Assembly: GCA_034620365.1 (NCBI GenBank)
Contig: JAQGEQ010000316.1
Span: forward strand, 496,001 to 560,000
From: Pegea sp. RAD2-039
Taxonomy: Eukaryota; Chordata; Thaliacea; Salpida; Salpidae
Direction: 5' to 3'
Length of the DNA stretch: 64,000 nucleotides
How positions within the stretch are numbered: the stretch's first letter is position 1; each line of letters starts with the position of its first letter. A model generated the notes under the pieces. That model had not been told where the DNA came from. It was given only the letters and a program-made list of their open reading frames with translations, and did no database searches. The position numbers and the translations under genes were made by a program. Below, piece after piece: positions 63,701 through 64,000 of this stretch.

Positions 63701-63935
63701 ACAAGGGAAACCTTCGAAAATGATTTTAAAATGTTATTTTCTATTTCCAAACAACACTAACCAATACAATGACAAAGTCTAGCAAGCACCATCCGTTGCT
63801 AAAATATTCTTTTAGACCTAAACCAAACCACTTCATCAACATTTCAATTACAAAGACGATTGTAAAAATCTTATCCATAACTTCTAATACAATTTTCAAA
63901 GTTTTCTTTTCTTTCAAGTGAACATCGTCAAACGC
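60708..63935 (-). CDS. NaV1: Voltage-gated sodium channel alpha subunit (3' part: domains III-IV and C-terminus)
   Basis: Thirteen exons (minus): 63935-63762, 63711-63568, 63357-63182, 63128-62969, 62915-62682, 62631-62439, 62388-62233, 62151-61856, 61789-61647, 61590-61428, 61374-61212, 61155-60983, 60932-60708 (TGA); 799 aa here, the 5' part lies beyond the right edge. Domain III: S2-S3 ([12 protein letters not shown]), S4 with Arg every third residue ([16 protein letters not shown]), S5 [20 protein letters not shown], selectivity Lys in TFKGW, S6 [25 protein letters not shown] linker has LFMTE at the place of the IFM inactivation particle. Domain IV: S4 [23 protein letters not shown], filter Ala in TSAGWDG, S6 [21 protein letters not shown]-terminal EF-hand-like domain (KYDHNGDGK) and Ser/Thr-rich tail. 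Opens on depolarisation to carry Na+ in nerve and muscle. The intron 63181-63129 begins GC. Confidence 0.98.
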
Positions 63936-64000
63936 CTGTTGGTAGACCAAATTATAGTAAAATCATTCAAATGATTACTAAAGAACTTGAATTTAAATGT

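Overview
This is nuclear DNA from an animal: roughly three-quarters A+T by eye, genes split by introns from about 40 bases to 1.4 kb (GT-AG, plus a few GC-AG), and AATAAA signals behind several stops. The sodium channel at the right end has lysine in the domain III selectivity filter and alanine in domain IV. That is the bilaterian DEKA-type arrangement, so I infer a bilaterian invertebrate with a fairly compact, AT-rich genome (orthonectid, rotifer and flatworm are all possible; I cannot assign the phylum).

Layout. 65-1150 (+): intronless COP9 signalosome subunit 5. 1496-5896 (+): XK-related membrane protein with a long serine-rich tail. 7975-9237 (+): cytochrome c oxidase subunit 6B. 11061-12340 (+): ZCCHC10-like zinc-knuckle/poly-serine protein. 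15714-12579 (-): RAD17 checkpoint clamp loader, 14 exons. 17187-15880 (-): intronless hyaluronidase, 165 bases upstream of RAD17. 19821-22960 (+): WD40 protein. 25143-29776 (+): divergent SLC23 nucleobase/ascorbate-family transporter. 37656-31985 (-): ULK/ATG1 autophagy kinase, 22 exons. 38.8-40.8 kb: LINE remnants. 47438-42120 (-): synaptotagmin-14/16-like double C2 protein. 47.4-60.7 kb: about 13 kb AT-rich gene desert. 63935-60708 (-): 3' part (domains III, IV and tail) of a voltage-gated sodium channel that continues beyond the right edge.

For nine genes I joined exons by hand so that splice-site phases stay consistent and family conservation continues across each junction (RAD17 571 aa, ULK 820 aa, SLC23-like 625 aa, Syt14/16-like 568 aa, WD40 365 aa, COX6B 86 aa, ZCCHC10 132 aa, XKR about 752 aa, sodium channel 799 aa in the window). 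The genes are a mix of housekeeping and neural or membrane functions and do not form a pathway. The less ordinary content is a three-copy dispersed hairpin repeat, three GC-AG introns, a transporter with an eroded family signature, a sodium-channel EF-hand that looks more canonical than usual, a decayed tRNA-Ser-derived element, and LINE halves lying in opposite orientations. I found no CRISPR array, operon of prokaryotic type, rRNA or intact tRNA.
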